In this document: piece after piece, positions 56,068 to 63,974 of the stretch
Numbering within the stretch: position 1 is the first letter of the stretch
Layout: each line of letters opens with the position of its first letter
From: Bacteroidia bacterium
GTDB taxonomy: Bacteria > Bacteroidota > Bacteroidia > Bacteroidales > Paludibacteraceae
Assembly: GCA_009930305.1 (NCBI GenBank)
Contig: RZYM01000003.1
Location: 109,772 to 173,771 of the forward strand
Length of the DNA stretch: 64,000 nt
Direction: 5' to 3'
Notes under the pieces: model-generated
Seen by the model: only the letters and a program-made list of their open reading frames with translations
The model's database searches: none
What the model was told of the DNA's origin: nothing
Position numbers and translations under genes: made by a program

Positions 56068-57408
56068 GCTCTGGATTTTAAATTTATCAAGTTGTTTTTT
56101 CAATGTTGTTTCTAGTTTAGATTCTAATATTGTTATGTCTAAATCACTCTCTTTCCAAAATGGAATTTCCATTGCCGTTACTTTGATTTTGTCGTCTATA
56201 TTAAAACCTGATTCGATTTCAAAAATGTCAGGTTCGTTTATGTCATCTGTTATGTTTGGATACAATAGGAAAATATCTGTGCAACCCCTGCGAAAAGCAT
56301 AGCTTGTCATTTGATAGAGGTCAGTTTGTGCAATTCCCTTTTTAATGTCGTTTTTGAAGTCGGGTGAACGAAGTTTGTATTTCGTGTCAATAATAACTCT
56401 TCGCTTTTCTACTGTTTTGGAAGTCAAAAATATGTCGTGTTGCATATTGAATGCTTCCGGATTACTTGATAAATATTCGTTTGACTTTTGATATTCTACT
56501 TTCCAATCATTAGAAAATTTGTTGGCTAAAAAACCTGCAACAAAATCTTCAAAAATGTATTCCATTGGAAATAACAAGCACCATTGCGATAGATCGTATG
56601 TATTGCTTGAATAAAGTTGTTGATTCAAAACTAATTTACAACTGTCAAGAACTTTATTGTATTCCTCAAAAAAAGAATTGAGCGTAATATTTTCAACTTC
56701 GTAACTATTACAAGGAATATCTTCAACTTCATCTAAGATAAAAATAACTTCTTGAAGTTTTTGCAAGTTTTCCGCAAATTTAGTTTGATTCATTAAAAGT
56801 CTCGAGCAATATTTGATTACACGATTTACTTTATTATCAAATAAAAACGGTTCGTAGTCGCATTCTATATTTTGAAAGTTTCCACTTACCAAACTGTTTG
56901 CAATGTATCGTTTGAAATTTATTGAACCTCTTGGCGTTTGCATCGCTTCTTCAATAGGTTGATACATTGTTAAAGGTTGATTTGAAACGGTTTCTAAAAA
57001 TTGATTTGCTATTAGATTAATTATTAATTCGGGAAATTCGTCAACAGAAAATCTGTCAAGTTGTGCCTGGCTAAAAGGAAATTTCCATTTGTGACAATAG
57101 TTGAACCAAAAAAATATATGGCGAAGCATATCGTTTTTGTCTTTCTCTGGGCAATTACGAAATACTTTCGGATAAATTTCAACTAAGTCGTTTGCTGTTT
57201 GAATAAAGCCAACGTAGTTGTTTGCTCTAATTTCGTTGTTTGAAAAGCGTAAAAACGGTTGATAGTTTTTGTCCGTTTCGTTTTCTTCTGATTCTTCCGT
57301 TAAGTCTGTAAAATTACGTTGTCGCCAAATTGATTTTAGCGATTGAGACAAAGCTTCTGAATTTTCAACCTTTACCCATTTGTCATATTCAAACAATGTT
57401 TGTTTCAT
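56062..57408 (-). CDS. mcrC: McrC-like 5-methylcytosine restriction system component
   Basis: The 448-residue protein has the McrC layout: an N-terminal beta domain (FIQTANDLVEIYPKVFR), a helical middle and a C-terminal PD-(D/E)XK nuclease with FNMQHDIFLTSKTVEKRRVI then IDTKYK (about residues 325-350). With the GTP-driven McrB it cleaves modified DNA. It starts at the base after the mcrB stop. Its stop codon is the TAA of the attC-like core at 56061-56067. Confidence 0.92.
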   Translation of the reverse strand: MKQTLFEYDKWVKVENSEALSQSLKSIWRQRNFTDLTEESEENETDKNYQPFLRFSNNEIRANNYVGFIQTANDLVEIYPKVFRNCPEKDKNDMLRHIFFWFNYCHKWKFPFSQAQLDRFSVDEFPELIINLIANQFLETVSNQPLTMYQPIEEAMQTPRGSINFKRYIANSLVSGNFQNIECDYEPFLFDNKVNRVIKYCSRLLMNQTKFAENLQKLQEVIFILDEVEDIPCNSYEVENITLNSFFEEYNKVLDSCKLVLNQQLYSSNTYDLSQWCLLFPMEYIFEDFVAGFLANKFSNDWKVEYQKSNEYLSSNPEAFNMQHDIFLTSKTVEKRRVIIDTKYKLRSPDFKNDIKKGIAQTDLYQMTSYAFRRGCTDIFLLYPNITDDINEPDIFEIESGFNIDDKIKVTAMEIPFWKESDLDITILESKLETTLKKQLDKFKIQSY

Positions 57409-59595
57409 TTATCGTTGTGAAATTATCCAACCAAATTTAGTTGAGTCGTATTCTACTTTCCAAATCGTTTCATTGAAAATTTCTGAAACAATTTTTGTTT
57501 TTCCTGAAAAATACTCCATTAAAAGCGGAATAACTTTGTTTCTTAAAGTTGTTTCAATGGCTTCATCCTTCATAAAATAAGCATGCCCTATCAAGTAATC
57601 GGCAGATTCTTTCTTTTTGTAAATCGCTTCATTGATTTTTTTAAGTAAAGTTTTCGATTCTGGTTTCAAACTTTCATAATCTGGATAATAACCAATAAAT
57701 TCAAATCTTCTACGCAAAGCAATATCAATAAGAGCTATAGACTTGTCAGCCGTATTCATAGTTCCGATGATAAAAAGATTTGGCGGAACGCCAAATTCTT
57801 TTTCTCCATTTGGTAATGTAATTTTTAATTCATTTGGCATGCCAAGTCTTTTATCGTCTTCAAGCAACGTAATAAGTTCGCCAAACACTTTTGAAATGTT
57901 TGCACGGTTAATTTCGTCAATTATTAAAACAAAGTTTTTTAAGGGTTCTTTTTTTACTGTCGTAGATTGAAACTTGTAACCTTTTTTGTTTAGAAATTCT
58001 CTAAACTTTTCAACTAACTCAAAACTGTAAGTTGCGTGTTGCTTTTCTAACGCTGGAACATTTTCTAATAATTTTACGTCTTTGCGACTTTCAACATTTG
58101 CAAGGTAAATGTTGATTAATGCGTCATAGTGCATCCCTATTCGTTGATTATTCCACAACTCGCCATTTTCCTTTTCGCCAGTGTAAATGAAAACTTCGTT
58201 CTCAACTGCATAAATTGAAACTTTATTTTTTAGAGCATATTTGCCATTCTTTTCAATTTCTGCTTGAACATATTCTTGAAACTCTTCAAACTTTTCTTTA
58301 ACCCAATTTTCTTTTGAAATTGTTTGTTCGTCTTTTAATGAGTTTTCGTAGTTTTCTTTTGCACGTTTCGCTACTTCATAGAAAATGCCGTAATATTTTT
58401 TGAAACTTAATTCGCTTGTTGTTTCGCTAACATTCGGGCGAATACCAACCATAAAATCTTCATAAGAATAATTTTGATGAAACGTCACGAATTCAATTTG
58501 TCCTTTCTTTCGCAAATCATCAAAAACTATTTTATTGTCAATGTGACTTTCTGAATAACTTTCAATTGCTGCAATTTCAATAGCCTTGTCAATGCTGTTA
58601 TATGTTTTTCCCGTTCCGGGAGGTCCAAACAAAATAGAATTTAACGGCATATTTGTAATTGTTGGTGTTGTCATAATTTGAGTTTTGGGTAATTGAGCAA
58701 TAAATTCTGAATAACTTTTGATGGCTGCGGAATAAAATCTTGAAGTACCGTAAGACGGTGCTTGCATGTAATAATATTTCCCATCTGTTTTTTCCTGTTC
58801 GCTTAGTAAGTCTTCGTAAAGAGCGTTTAAAATTGTTAGGTTGTCTTCTTCAAAAATTTCTTTGTGTGTTACTTTTGTTAGAATATCAATTGCTCTCACA
58901 TAGGAATTTGCTTTCTGGCTACCTTCTTTGTTAGTGCTGTTTAACCAAGATGTGTATTGTTGTTTGTAATTTGTTTTAAAAAAATGGTTGAAAATATCAT
59001 TAACATCCTCGTCTGCAACTTTTTGGATTGTATTTCTATATCCACCCATTCCTTCTAAATCAAAAGCTTGGAAATTATTATTCCATTTAATTTTTAAAAT
59101 TCTTCCGTTGTTTTCGTTTTTTATTACTTCTCCAATTGCCTTTATTCTTAATATGCTTTTTCGGTCTTTTGTTGCATACGATGATTTAATAGCTACTTTG
59201 TCACCAATGTTTACTGCATTAACTACATTTAAAAATTTGTCTTCATAACCGTTTTCCCAAATACCATTTTGGATAAATCTATCAGTTTGGTCGTTCCCAT
59301 CCCATGAAGCGCCAAGTACGTAATACGAAATATTTACAGTTTTATTTTTTGTTTTTACTTCGAAGCCTAATTCTATCAAATATTTGTTAGTTGGTTCACC
59401 ACCGCTTAGTTCCCAAATATGTTCTCCGTTCAACAATTCGTGAGCATATCTCATAATTTCTTTTGGTGGGTATGCTTTACCATTTATTATTACGTCAAAC
59501 TTTGTTGATGGCTCAAGTTGAATATTTTCTTTTTCAATTTTTTCAACTGCTTTTTTAATTAAGTCTTGAGTTATTTTTTCTGGTTCAAATGCCAT
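57409..59595 (-). CDS. mcrB: McrB-like GTP-dependent restriction translocase with N-terminal EVE-like domain
   Basis: The 728-residue protein has an N-terminal region with NISYYVLGASWDGNDQTDRF and GDKVAIKSSYATKD (about residues 88-145) that looks like an EVE/PUA-type modified-base-recognition domain. The AAA+ motor follows: Walker A FGPPGTGKTYNS (about 323), Walker B VLIIDEINRANISKVFGEL (about 570) and MNTADKSIALIDIALRRRF, the McrB GTP-specificity motif. It recognises modified DNA and drives the McrC nuclease. This is the longest cargo in the array. Confidence 0.92.
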   Translation of the reverse strand: MAFEPEKITQDLIKKAVEKIEKENIQLEPSTKFDVIINGKAYPPKEIMRYAHELLNGEHIWELSGGEPTNKYLIELGFEVKTKNKTVNISYYVLGASWDGNDQTDRFIQNGIWENGYEDKFLNVVNAVNIGDKVAIKSSYATKDRKSILRIKAIGEVIKNENNGRILKIKWNNNFQAFDLEGMGGYRNTIQKVADEDVNDIFNHFFKTNYKQQYTSWLNSTNKEGSQKANSYVRAIDILTKVTHKEIFEEDNLTILNALYEDLLSEQEKTDGKYYYMQAPSYGTSRFYSAAIKSYSEFIAQLPKTQIMTTPTITNMPLNSILFGPPGTGKTYNSIDKAIEIAAIESYSESHIDNKIVFDDLRKKGQIEFVTFHQNYSYEDFMVGIRPNVSETTSELSFKKYYGIFYEVAKRAKENYENSLKDEQTISKENWVKEKFEEFQEYVQAEIEKNGKYALKNKVSIYAVENEVFIYTGEKENGELWNNQRIGMHYDALINIYLANVESRKDVKLLENVPALEKQHATYSFELVEKFREFLNKKGYKFQSTTVKKEPLKNFVLIIDEINRANISKVFGELITLLEDDKRLGMPNELKITLPNGEKEFGVPPNLFIIGTMNTADKSIALIDIALRRRFEFIGYYPDYESLKPESKTLLKKINEAIYKKKESADYLIGHAYFMKDEAIETTLRNKVIPLLMEYFSGKTKIVSEIFNETIWKVEYDSTKFGWIISQR

Positions 59596-59650
59596 TTTAT
59601 TCTTTTATTAATTTTTGAATATCAATTGTTGTATGTTGTTTTTAACCTGA

Positions 59651-59668
59651 TCGCTAATGTTTTAGCAA
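59651..59668. repeat. Collapsed attC-like element 13
   Basis: Only the two cores remain, GCTAA (59653-59657) and TTAGC (59662-59666), with four bases between them. It marks the boundary between mcrB and the peptidase gene and supplies that gene's stop codon. Confidence 0.5.
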
Positions 59669-60624
59669 TTGTTTTTTATTTCTTTTATTTTGTCAAGTGT
59701 TATTGTAAATAGTTCTTTGTAACTTTCAACTGTTTGAGGATATTCAATTTCAACATTATATTTTATTGCCCAAAATCTAAAAGTCAAACTTGCAATGCCC
59801 CACAAGTTGTCTATGTCTTCTAATTTTATTTTCTCAATCGCTTTTTTAAGTCTTTCATCAGTGTCTGGGTGAGTGTCACCACCGCTTAACGATTCGTCAA
59901 GCAATATGAGCGAACTGATACCTGCAATAATTCCACATTTAAATGTTATACCACGTTCAGAAGAAAAGTTCTGAGAAATTTTATCAATTGCATATTCGTC
60001 AGCTTTGTATTCCTCTGTTTTAAATTCTTCTGCATTTTCTGGATAGTAGGTTAAATGTTCATAATATTGGTGACCAAATTCGTGAAGTAAAATAAAGGTC
60101 ATTGCTGCCGTATAAATTCCATTTGTTTTTTCAATATAATATTTATCGTATTCATTATATTTTTCAGGATTTGGTAACTGAGAAAACTGCCAATCTTTAT
60201 ATGTTTGCAACAGGTCAAAGCCGTTATTTAAAACAGCTATTGCTTGTTTTACAAATGGATTTTCTAAGTCAAATTTCCCTGTATATTTTTTTTCAATAAT
60301 GGGTTTCTGTATGCTTTCGTCAAATACTACAACAAGTGAATAGCAAATGCACCATAAATATTGGTTGAAATTTTCATAAAGTTCAATTTGTTTTGAAGAG
60401 TTAATGTGAGCAATTTCCGTTATTTTTGTTCTGTTGGTGTGATATTGAATACCTGCTTTAAATCCATTATAGTATATTTCTGTTTTGACGTCTTCTTTAA
60501 AGTCAGGTGTTATATTTATAAACCAATCTAAAAAGTTAAACTTTAACACTCTTACTGGAAGATCGCCTTTATGTGTCATTGGATTATAAAAGTCGTATTG
60601 TATCATTTTTTCTTCTTTTATCAT
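59662..60624 (-). CDS. HExxH metallopeptidase (Lit/U49- or ImmA-like)
   Basis: The 320-residue protein has AMTFILLHEFGHQYYEHL with the zinc motif HEFGH at about residues 181-185 and EYKADEYAIDKISQ about 25 residues later, which would give the third ligand. The first 130 residues are unrecognised. The layout recalls phage-exclusion peptidases of the Lit (U49) type. The stop codon is in the collapsed element at 59651-59668. A start at 60606 is also possible. Confidence 0.72.
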   Translation of the reverse strand: MIKEEKMIQYDFYNPMTHKGDLPVRVLKFNFLDWFINITPDFKEDVKTEIYYNGFKAGIQYHTNRTKITEIAHINSSKQIELYENFNQYLWCICYSLVVVFDESIQKPIIEKKYTGKFDLENPFVKQAIAVLNNGFDLLQTYKDWQFSQLPNPEKYNEYDKYYIEKTNGIYTAAMTFILLHEFGHQYYEHLTYYPENAEEFKTEEYKADEYAIDKISQNFSSERGITFKCGIIAGISSLILLDESLSGGDTHPDTDERLKKAIEKIKLEDIDNLWGIASLTFRFWAIKYNVEIEYPQTVESYKELFTITLDKIKEIKNNC

Positions 60625-60726
60625 ATTTCAATCTGTTATTTTGTAATATTTATTATGAAAAAAAAAGTAAACATATGTGATATTTTTTCATTTTTTTTCT
60701 TGATACGTTGTTGTCCGTCAAAATAA

Positions 60727-60861
60727 GCGCTAACGGTAAGTTGTATGAGTAATGGCAAATTGCGTGCGACTTTCTGTCGGCACAACACGAAAGTCAGTAT
60801 GGAAATCAGACATTCCAAAATGAGCATTCACCCGCAATTGCCTATAGGTATTGTTATGGGC
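60727..60861. repeat. attC-like element 14 (135 bp)
   Basis: Left core GCGCTAAC (60727-60734), interior AAATTGCGTGCGACTTTCTG as in element 5, right core GTTATGGGC (60853-60861), the exact reverse complement of the left core of element 15 (GCCCATAAC). Confidence 0.83.
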
Positions 60862-60882
60862 TGGCATTTTTTATCTAGGTTT

Positions 60883-61665
60883 TTAATCAAATAAATCCGG
60901 TTCACTCTCATCCGGATAATTATTTACAATTTTGTATTTTACAATTTTGTCTCCAACTTTAAGCACTTCAACATCTACAATATATCCTCTTTGCTGCCAA
61001 TCAACACCATCTTTTGAGGTTGTCATTTCTTTCTTAGCAAGGGAATTATCATCCTCAAAAATTACAGATATAGGATAATTTGGTAAAATATTTTCAATAA
61101 TTCCCTTATTCCCTTTATTTACCTTGTCTTTGTCAAAACAAGTTTGATACCAATAAAATAAAACTTTATTTCTTAAATGATTTGTTTCTTGTTCTTCAAT
61201 AAAATTTTTGCTTTTTAATAATTCAGGAACTTTATCTGTTATTAATTTACCTTCTTGCTGAGTAAAACTTACAGTTTGATCGCCATAATTCACATTCACA
61301 TTGCAATTTGGTCCACAATTTATAATCGGTTGAATCAAATAAGATGTATTTTCTATACTTTTCTCTGTAATTGTCCTATCTTCTTTTTTATCTCTAAGTA
61401 TGTATTGTTTTACCTTATTTATATGCGTTAAGAAATCAAATAAAATATTAGTATCAGATAAAAAAGGCAATGAAGTAGAAACAACACCGACAATAAAATC
61501 AACAATATAGCTTCCTTCTCGTACTTTATCAATTTTTAATTCTCTATCTCCACCATTTAGTCTTTTAAACTCATCATTTAAAGCCATCAAAGATTTGGAA
61601 AAATCTTCAACAGAAATAGCATCATTAGTGTTAATAACAAAAGTTAGACTGTCTTCTTTTTTCAT
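60883..61665 (-). CDS. Cassette protein of unknown function, 260 residues
   Basis: I do not recognise this protein. It has no signal peptide; a hydrophobic patch at about residues 51-75 (YIVDFIVGVVSTSLPFLSDT) may be one membrane segment or a buried helix. The C-terminal half is beta-rich with PNYPISVIFEDDNSLAKKEM and ends in an acidic tail. It is alone between elements 14 and 15, whose facing cores match exactly over nine bases, so it is one of the best-defined cassettes. Confidence 0.7.
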   Translation of the reverse strand: MKKEDSLTFVINTNDAISVEDFSKSLMALNDEFKRLNGGDRELKIDKVREGSYIVDFIVGVVSTSLPFLSDTNILFDFLTHINKVKQYILRDKKEDRTITEKSIENTSYLIQPIINCGPNCNVNVNYGDQTVSFTQQEGKLITDKVPELLKSKNFIEEQETNHLRNKVLFYWYQTCFDKDKVNKGNKGIIENILPNYPISVIFEDDNSLAKKEMTTSKDGVDWQQRGYIVDVEVLKVGDKIVKYKIVNNYPDESEPDLFD

Positions 61666-61709
61666 AAGTATTTTATTTATTTCAAAATATCTGGTTGCTT
61701 TTTACACTT

Positions 61710-61845
61710 GCCCATAACGTTTGACGATATGAAATGCTGGGGAGTGCGTGTTTGCGAACCTATTACCCGTTACTGGCCTTGCCAGCGGGCGATGAACTTG
61801 CAAATTGCTCTGAAACCCGCATAATGTATATAATGTGTTCGCAGC
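61710..61845. repeat. attC-like element 15 (136 bp)
   Basis: Left core GCCCATAAC (61710-61718), right core GTTCGCA (61837-61843). The interior, including CCGTTACTGGCCTTGCCAGC and TTGCTCTGAAAC, is closely similar to that of element 1, 21 kb away. Confidence 0.82.
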
Positions 61846-61854
61846 TGGGCTTTT

Positions 61855-62073
61855 TTAATCTTTCGGTTTATTCAATTCAACGTTCAGAATATCGAAAGTT
61901 TTTATTATCTCATTTTTCATAAGCAGAAGATAGGAAGAATTTACTACCCGTCTGTCAGATAAAAATGTCCCATTTTTTAATGTAACATTTACAATTTGAT
62001 AACCCATTCCTTGTTCCGGCAGGTCAGCAAGAATGTCAATGTATTTTTGCGGCAATTTTACTTTTTCATTCAT
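61855..62073 (-). CDS. Small protein with the PE-x-GMGYQI motif
   Basis: The 72-residue protein contains LADLPEQGMGYQIVNVTLKN and DRRVVNSSYLLLM. It closely resembles the first 60 residues of the 228-residue protein encoded immediately upstream (LLPETGMGYQIIDAKRQGG, ERFVVYNSELIVEL). I do not recognise the family. It starts two bases after that gene's stop, so the two are cotranslated in one cassette. Confidence 0.7.
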   Translation of the reverse strand: MNEKVKLPQKYIDILADLPEQGMGYQIVNVTLKNGTFLSDRRVVNSSYLLLMKNEIIKTFDILNVELNKPKD

Positions 62074-62075
62074 TC

Positions 62076-62762
62076 TTAGTATGGTTTTCTCTCCAAATAA
62101 GTTCTATCAGAAGTCCCATTGTCAAATAATGCTTCTATTCCACCTCCATTATGATCATTTGCAAGCAGAACAACTCCTGGTCTATATTGGTCATTGGATT
62201 TAGGTCTGATGTAAAATGCCCATTTTATTGTTTCATCATTTGGTAAAGCATATCTATCAACAGGGTCGTCTAAATACCTTTTACAAGTCAGATAATCCGC
62301 TTCTGTTGTTGTATATGAACCACTTCTCAGTCTCATTTTAACAAAATCTATTCTTTTATCATAGGAATATGCAGAAAGGCGCACAAACATTTCTGAACCG
62401 CTTGCATATCTTGGAGGATTATCAATAGCCCCAGTGGTTCCAGAATGTCTACCTTTAGTATTCATACTACTTTCAGAAAATGTCCGAACATTTCTCACTG
62501 CTGATTGCTTAACTAAAATAGGACTTTCTAAGGATATAAAATCTGATTGGCTAAACATTTTTGTGTAACTCTCAAGAAGAATTTGGCGCTTAATAGTGTT
62601 GAAATCATTGTCAAGTTCGACAATTAATTCACTATTATAAACTACAAATCTTTCTGTTGAAAATCCGCCTTGTCTTTTTGCATCAATGATTTGATAACCC
62701 ATTCCTGTTTCTGGTAACAAAAGAAGAGATTGAGTAAATTGAGATTGCGCTTTGTAAATCAT
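62076..62762 (-). CDS. Protein of unknown function with PE-x-GMGYQI domain, 228 residues
   Basis: The N-terminal 60 residues carry the motif LPETGMGYQIIDA also found in the neighbouring 72-residue protein. The rest is unrecognised but has YASGSEMFVRLSAYSYDKRI and a C-terminal segment with NDQYRPGVVLLANDHNGGGI. No signal peptide or membrane segment. The pair may be a full-length protein and a partner sharing its N-terminal domain. Confidence 0.7.
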   Translation of the reverse strand: MIYKAQSQFTQSLLLLPETGMGYQIIDAKRQGGFSTERFVVYNSELIVELDNDFNTIKRQILLESYTKMFSQSDFISLESPILVKQSAVRNVRTFSESSMNTKGRHSGTTGAIDNPPRYASGSEMFVRLSAYSYDKRIDFVKMRLRSGSYTTTEADYLTCKRYLDDPVDRYALPNDETIKWAFYIRPKSNDQYRPGVVLLANDHNGGGIEALFDNGTSDRTYLERKPY

Positions 62763-62779
62763 TTTCTAAATTTTATTAG

Positions 62780-62834
62780 TTAGTACTTTATGTGTCGTAG
62801 TTTTCTTAGCTTTTCAGCATACAGCATGTTAGGC
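62780..62834. repeat. Degenerate attC-like element 16
   Basis: Right core GTTAGGC (62828-62834), matching the consensus exactly, preceded by CAGCATACAGCAT. The left half is eroded; I could not fix its border. Confidence 0.6.
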
Positions 62835-62841
62835 AAGGTAC

Positions 62842-63816
62842 TTATTTAATCATCATTCTTACAATCTCATTTAGTTCTTCCATATTTTTCCGTTGTACCT
62901 CACTTATTGGTTTCTTATAGTCTTCAAGTTTTTCAATGAAATTAGAAAGAGCACGTTTTGTTCCTAGAATATATTTAAAGGACGATTCTAATTGAGATGA
63001 ATTATTTGCAATCATTTTTGCCGCTGACATTCCTGCGCTTTCAATAGTTCTTGAAATTCTATGACTACCATCTGATTGCGAATGTGGCATAATTGTTAAA
63101 ATATGACTCGAATCCAACGGGAGCATTATCATATTTTCTGGGTCAAATGGTGCTATATGTCCAGGATTTATATTTGATAAAACAACAGGATTGTCACTTG
63201 TAAATAGTTCATTTCCTGATGTTATCTTGCTTACTAAAATTCCGTCAAATTTTCTAATATTTATTAGTTTAAAAGCAACTTTCAACTGTGTCAGAACTTG
63301 TACTTCTTTTTTCATCTTCCTAAATTCTTTCTTAATTTCATCAAGAGTTTTGCCTTTAATTGAATATCTGAGGTCCTCGTACATAAAGTAATCCTTTCCA
63401 GTCTGCTCACATAAAGAATACATTCTATCTAATACAGTATCAAAAAGGTCATTATGTAAGTGAATCCATTTAGAAGTGCGATACATCATTGTAATAATAG
63501 TCATTACAATTTTATAGTGCATTTCTTTATTAATTTCTCTAATTGACTCGTCTGTCAAAGTTTGGTAAACTTCATTATATACATTTTCAACATTATCTGA
63601 ATAAAATGTCTCAAGAGCTTGTCTTTGTTCTTCAGTCTGTCCTGTAAGTGTATAAATGTCTGTTTCCAAGCATACATTAGTAATATTAGGAAATATTATC
63701 TTTTCTAAATTATTTTTATCTATGGCATTAATATTATAGTTCTTCTTCCTTTTTATAGCAAACTTTTGCAAATAAGTTCTCGGAACATAATGCTGTCTTG
63801 TAGCTTCGTGGCTCAT
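62842..63816 (-). CDS. DUF4238 family protein
   Basis: The 324-residue protein begins MSHEATRQHYVPRTYLQKFA, the DUF4238 signature (HYVPxxYLxxF), followed by NVCLETDIYTL and SGNELFTSDNPVVLSNINPG. The family is common next to defence genes and mobile elements but has no proven function. It would be the first cassette of the visible array. Its 3' core GTTAGGC and the core TTCCTAAC at 63833-63840 agree except for one base. Confidence 0.85.
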   Translation of the reverse strand: MSHEATRQHYVPRTYLQKFAIKRKKNYNINAIDKNNLEKIIFPNITNVCLETDIYTLTGQTEEQRQALETFYSDNVENVYNEVYQTLTDESIREINKEMHYKIVMTIITMMYRTSKWIHLHNDLFDTVLDRMYSLCEQTGKDYFMYEDLRYSIKGKTLDEIKKEFRKMKKEVQVLTQLKVAFKLINIRKFDGILVSKITSGNELFTSDNPVVLSNINPGHIAPFDPENMIMLPLDSSHILTIMPHSQSDGSHRISRTIESAGMSAAKMIANNSSQLESSFKYILGTKRALSNFIEKLEDYKKPISEVQRKNMEELNEIVRMMIK

Positions 63817-63832
63817 CTCTTTCTTTGTATTT

Positions 63833-63885
63833 TTCCTAACTTCTGTGTATAGTTATTCATTTTTTATATAAGCTATAGCATGTCG
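63833..63885. repeat. attC-like element 17 at the right edge
   Basis: Core CCTAAC (63835-63840), then TGTGTATAG pairing in part with CTATAGCA (63873-63880). The right core appears changed (TGTCG instead of GTTAG), so this may be the point where the array meets other DNA. Confidence 0.5.
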
Positions 63886-63907
63886 TATATATTTGCATTA
63901 TTGACTA

Positions 63908-63952
63908 GTCCTAAATAAGCGTTACAGTTTTTACTGCTTATTTTAATAGGAC
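63908..63952. repeat. Inverted repeat near the right edge
   Basis: GTCCTAAATAAGC (63908-63920) is followed after 15 bases by its approximate reverse complement ending ATAGGAC (63936-63952), with a three-base bulge. Confidence 0.7.
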
Positions 63953-63974
63953 AAAGTTAATGTTTTTTAGAAGA

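Noticed and set aside
60636..60827. A 63-codon minus-strand frame covering part of element 14.
   Set aside because: Most of it is the repeat element itself; the remainder is a poly-Lys low-complexity stretch.
40000..63900. The intergenic palindromes as MITEs, BIME-type repeats or plain terminators.
   Set aside because: They always sit between genes of the same orientation, show no target duplication, and their outer cores match across the gene rather than across the repeat, which favours cassette recombination. A secondary terminator role is still possible.
40000..63900. A CRISPR array.
   Set aside because: The repeats are imperfect palindromes separated by whole genes of 0.5-3.6 kb; there are no short regular spacers and no cas genes.
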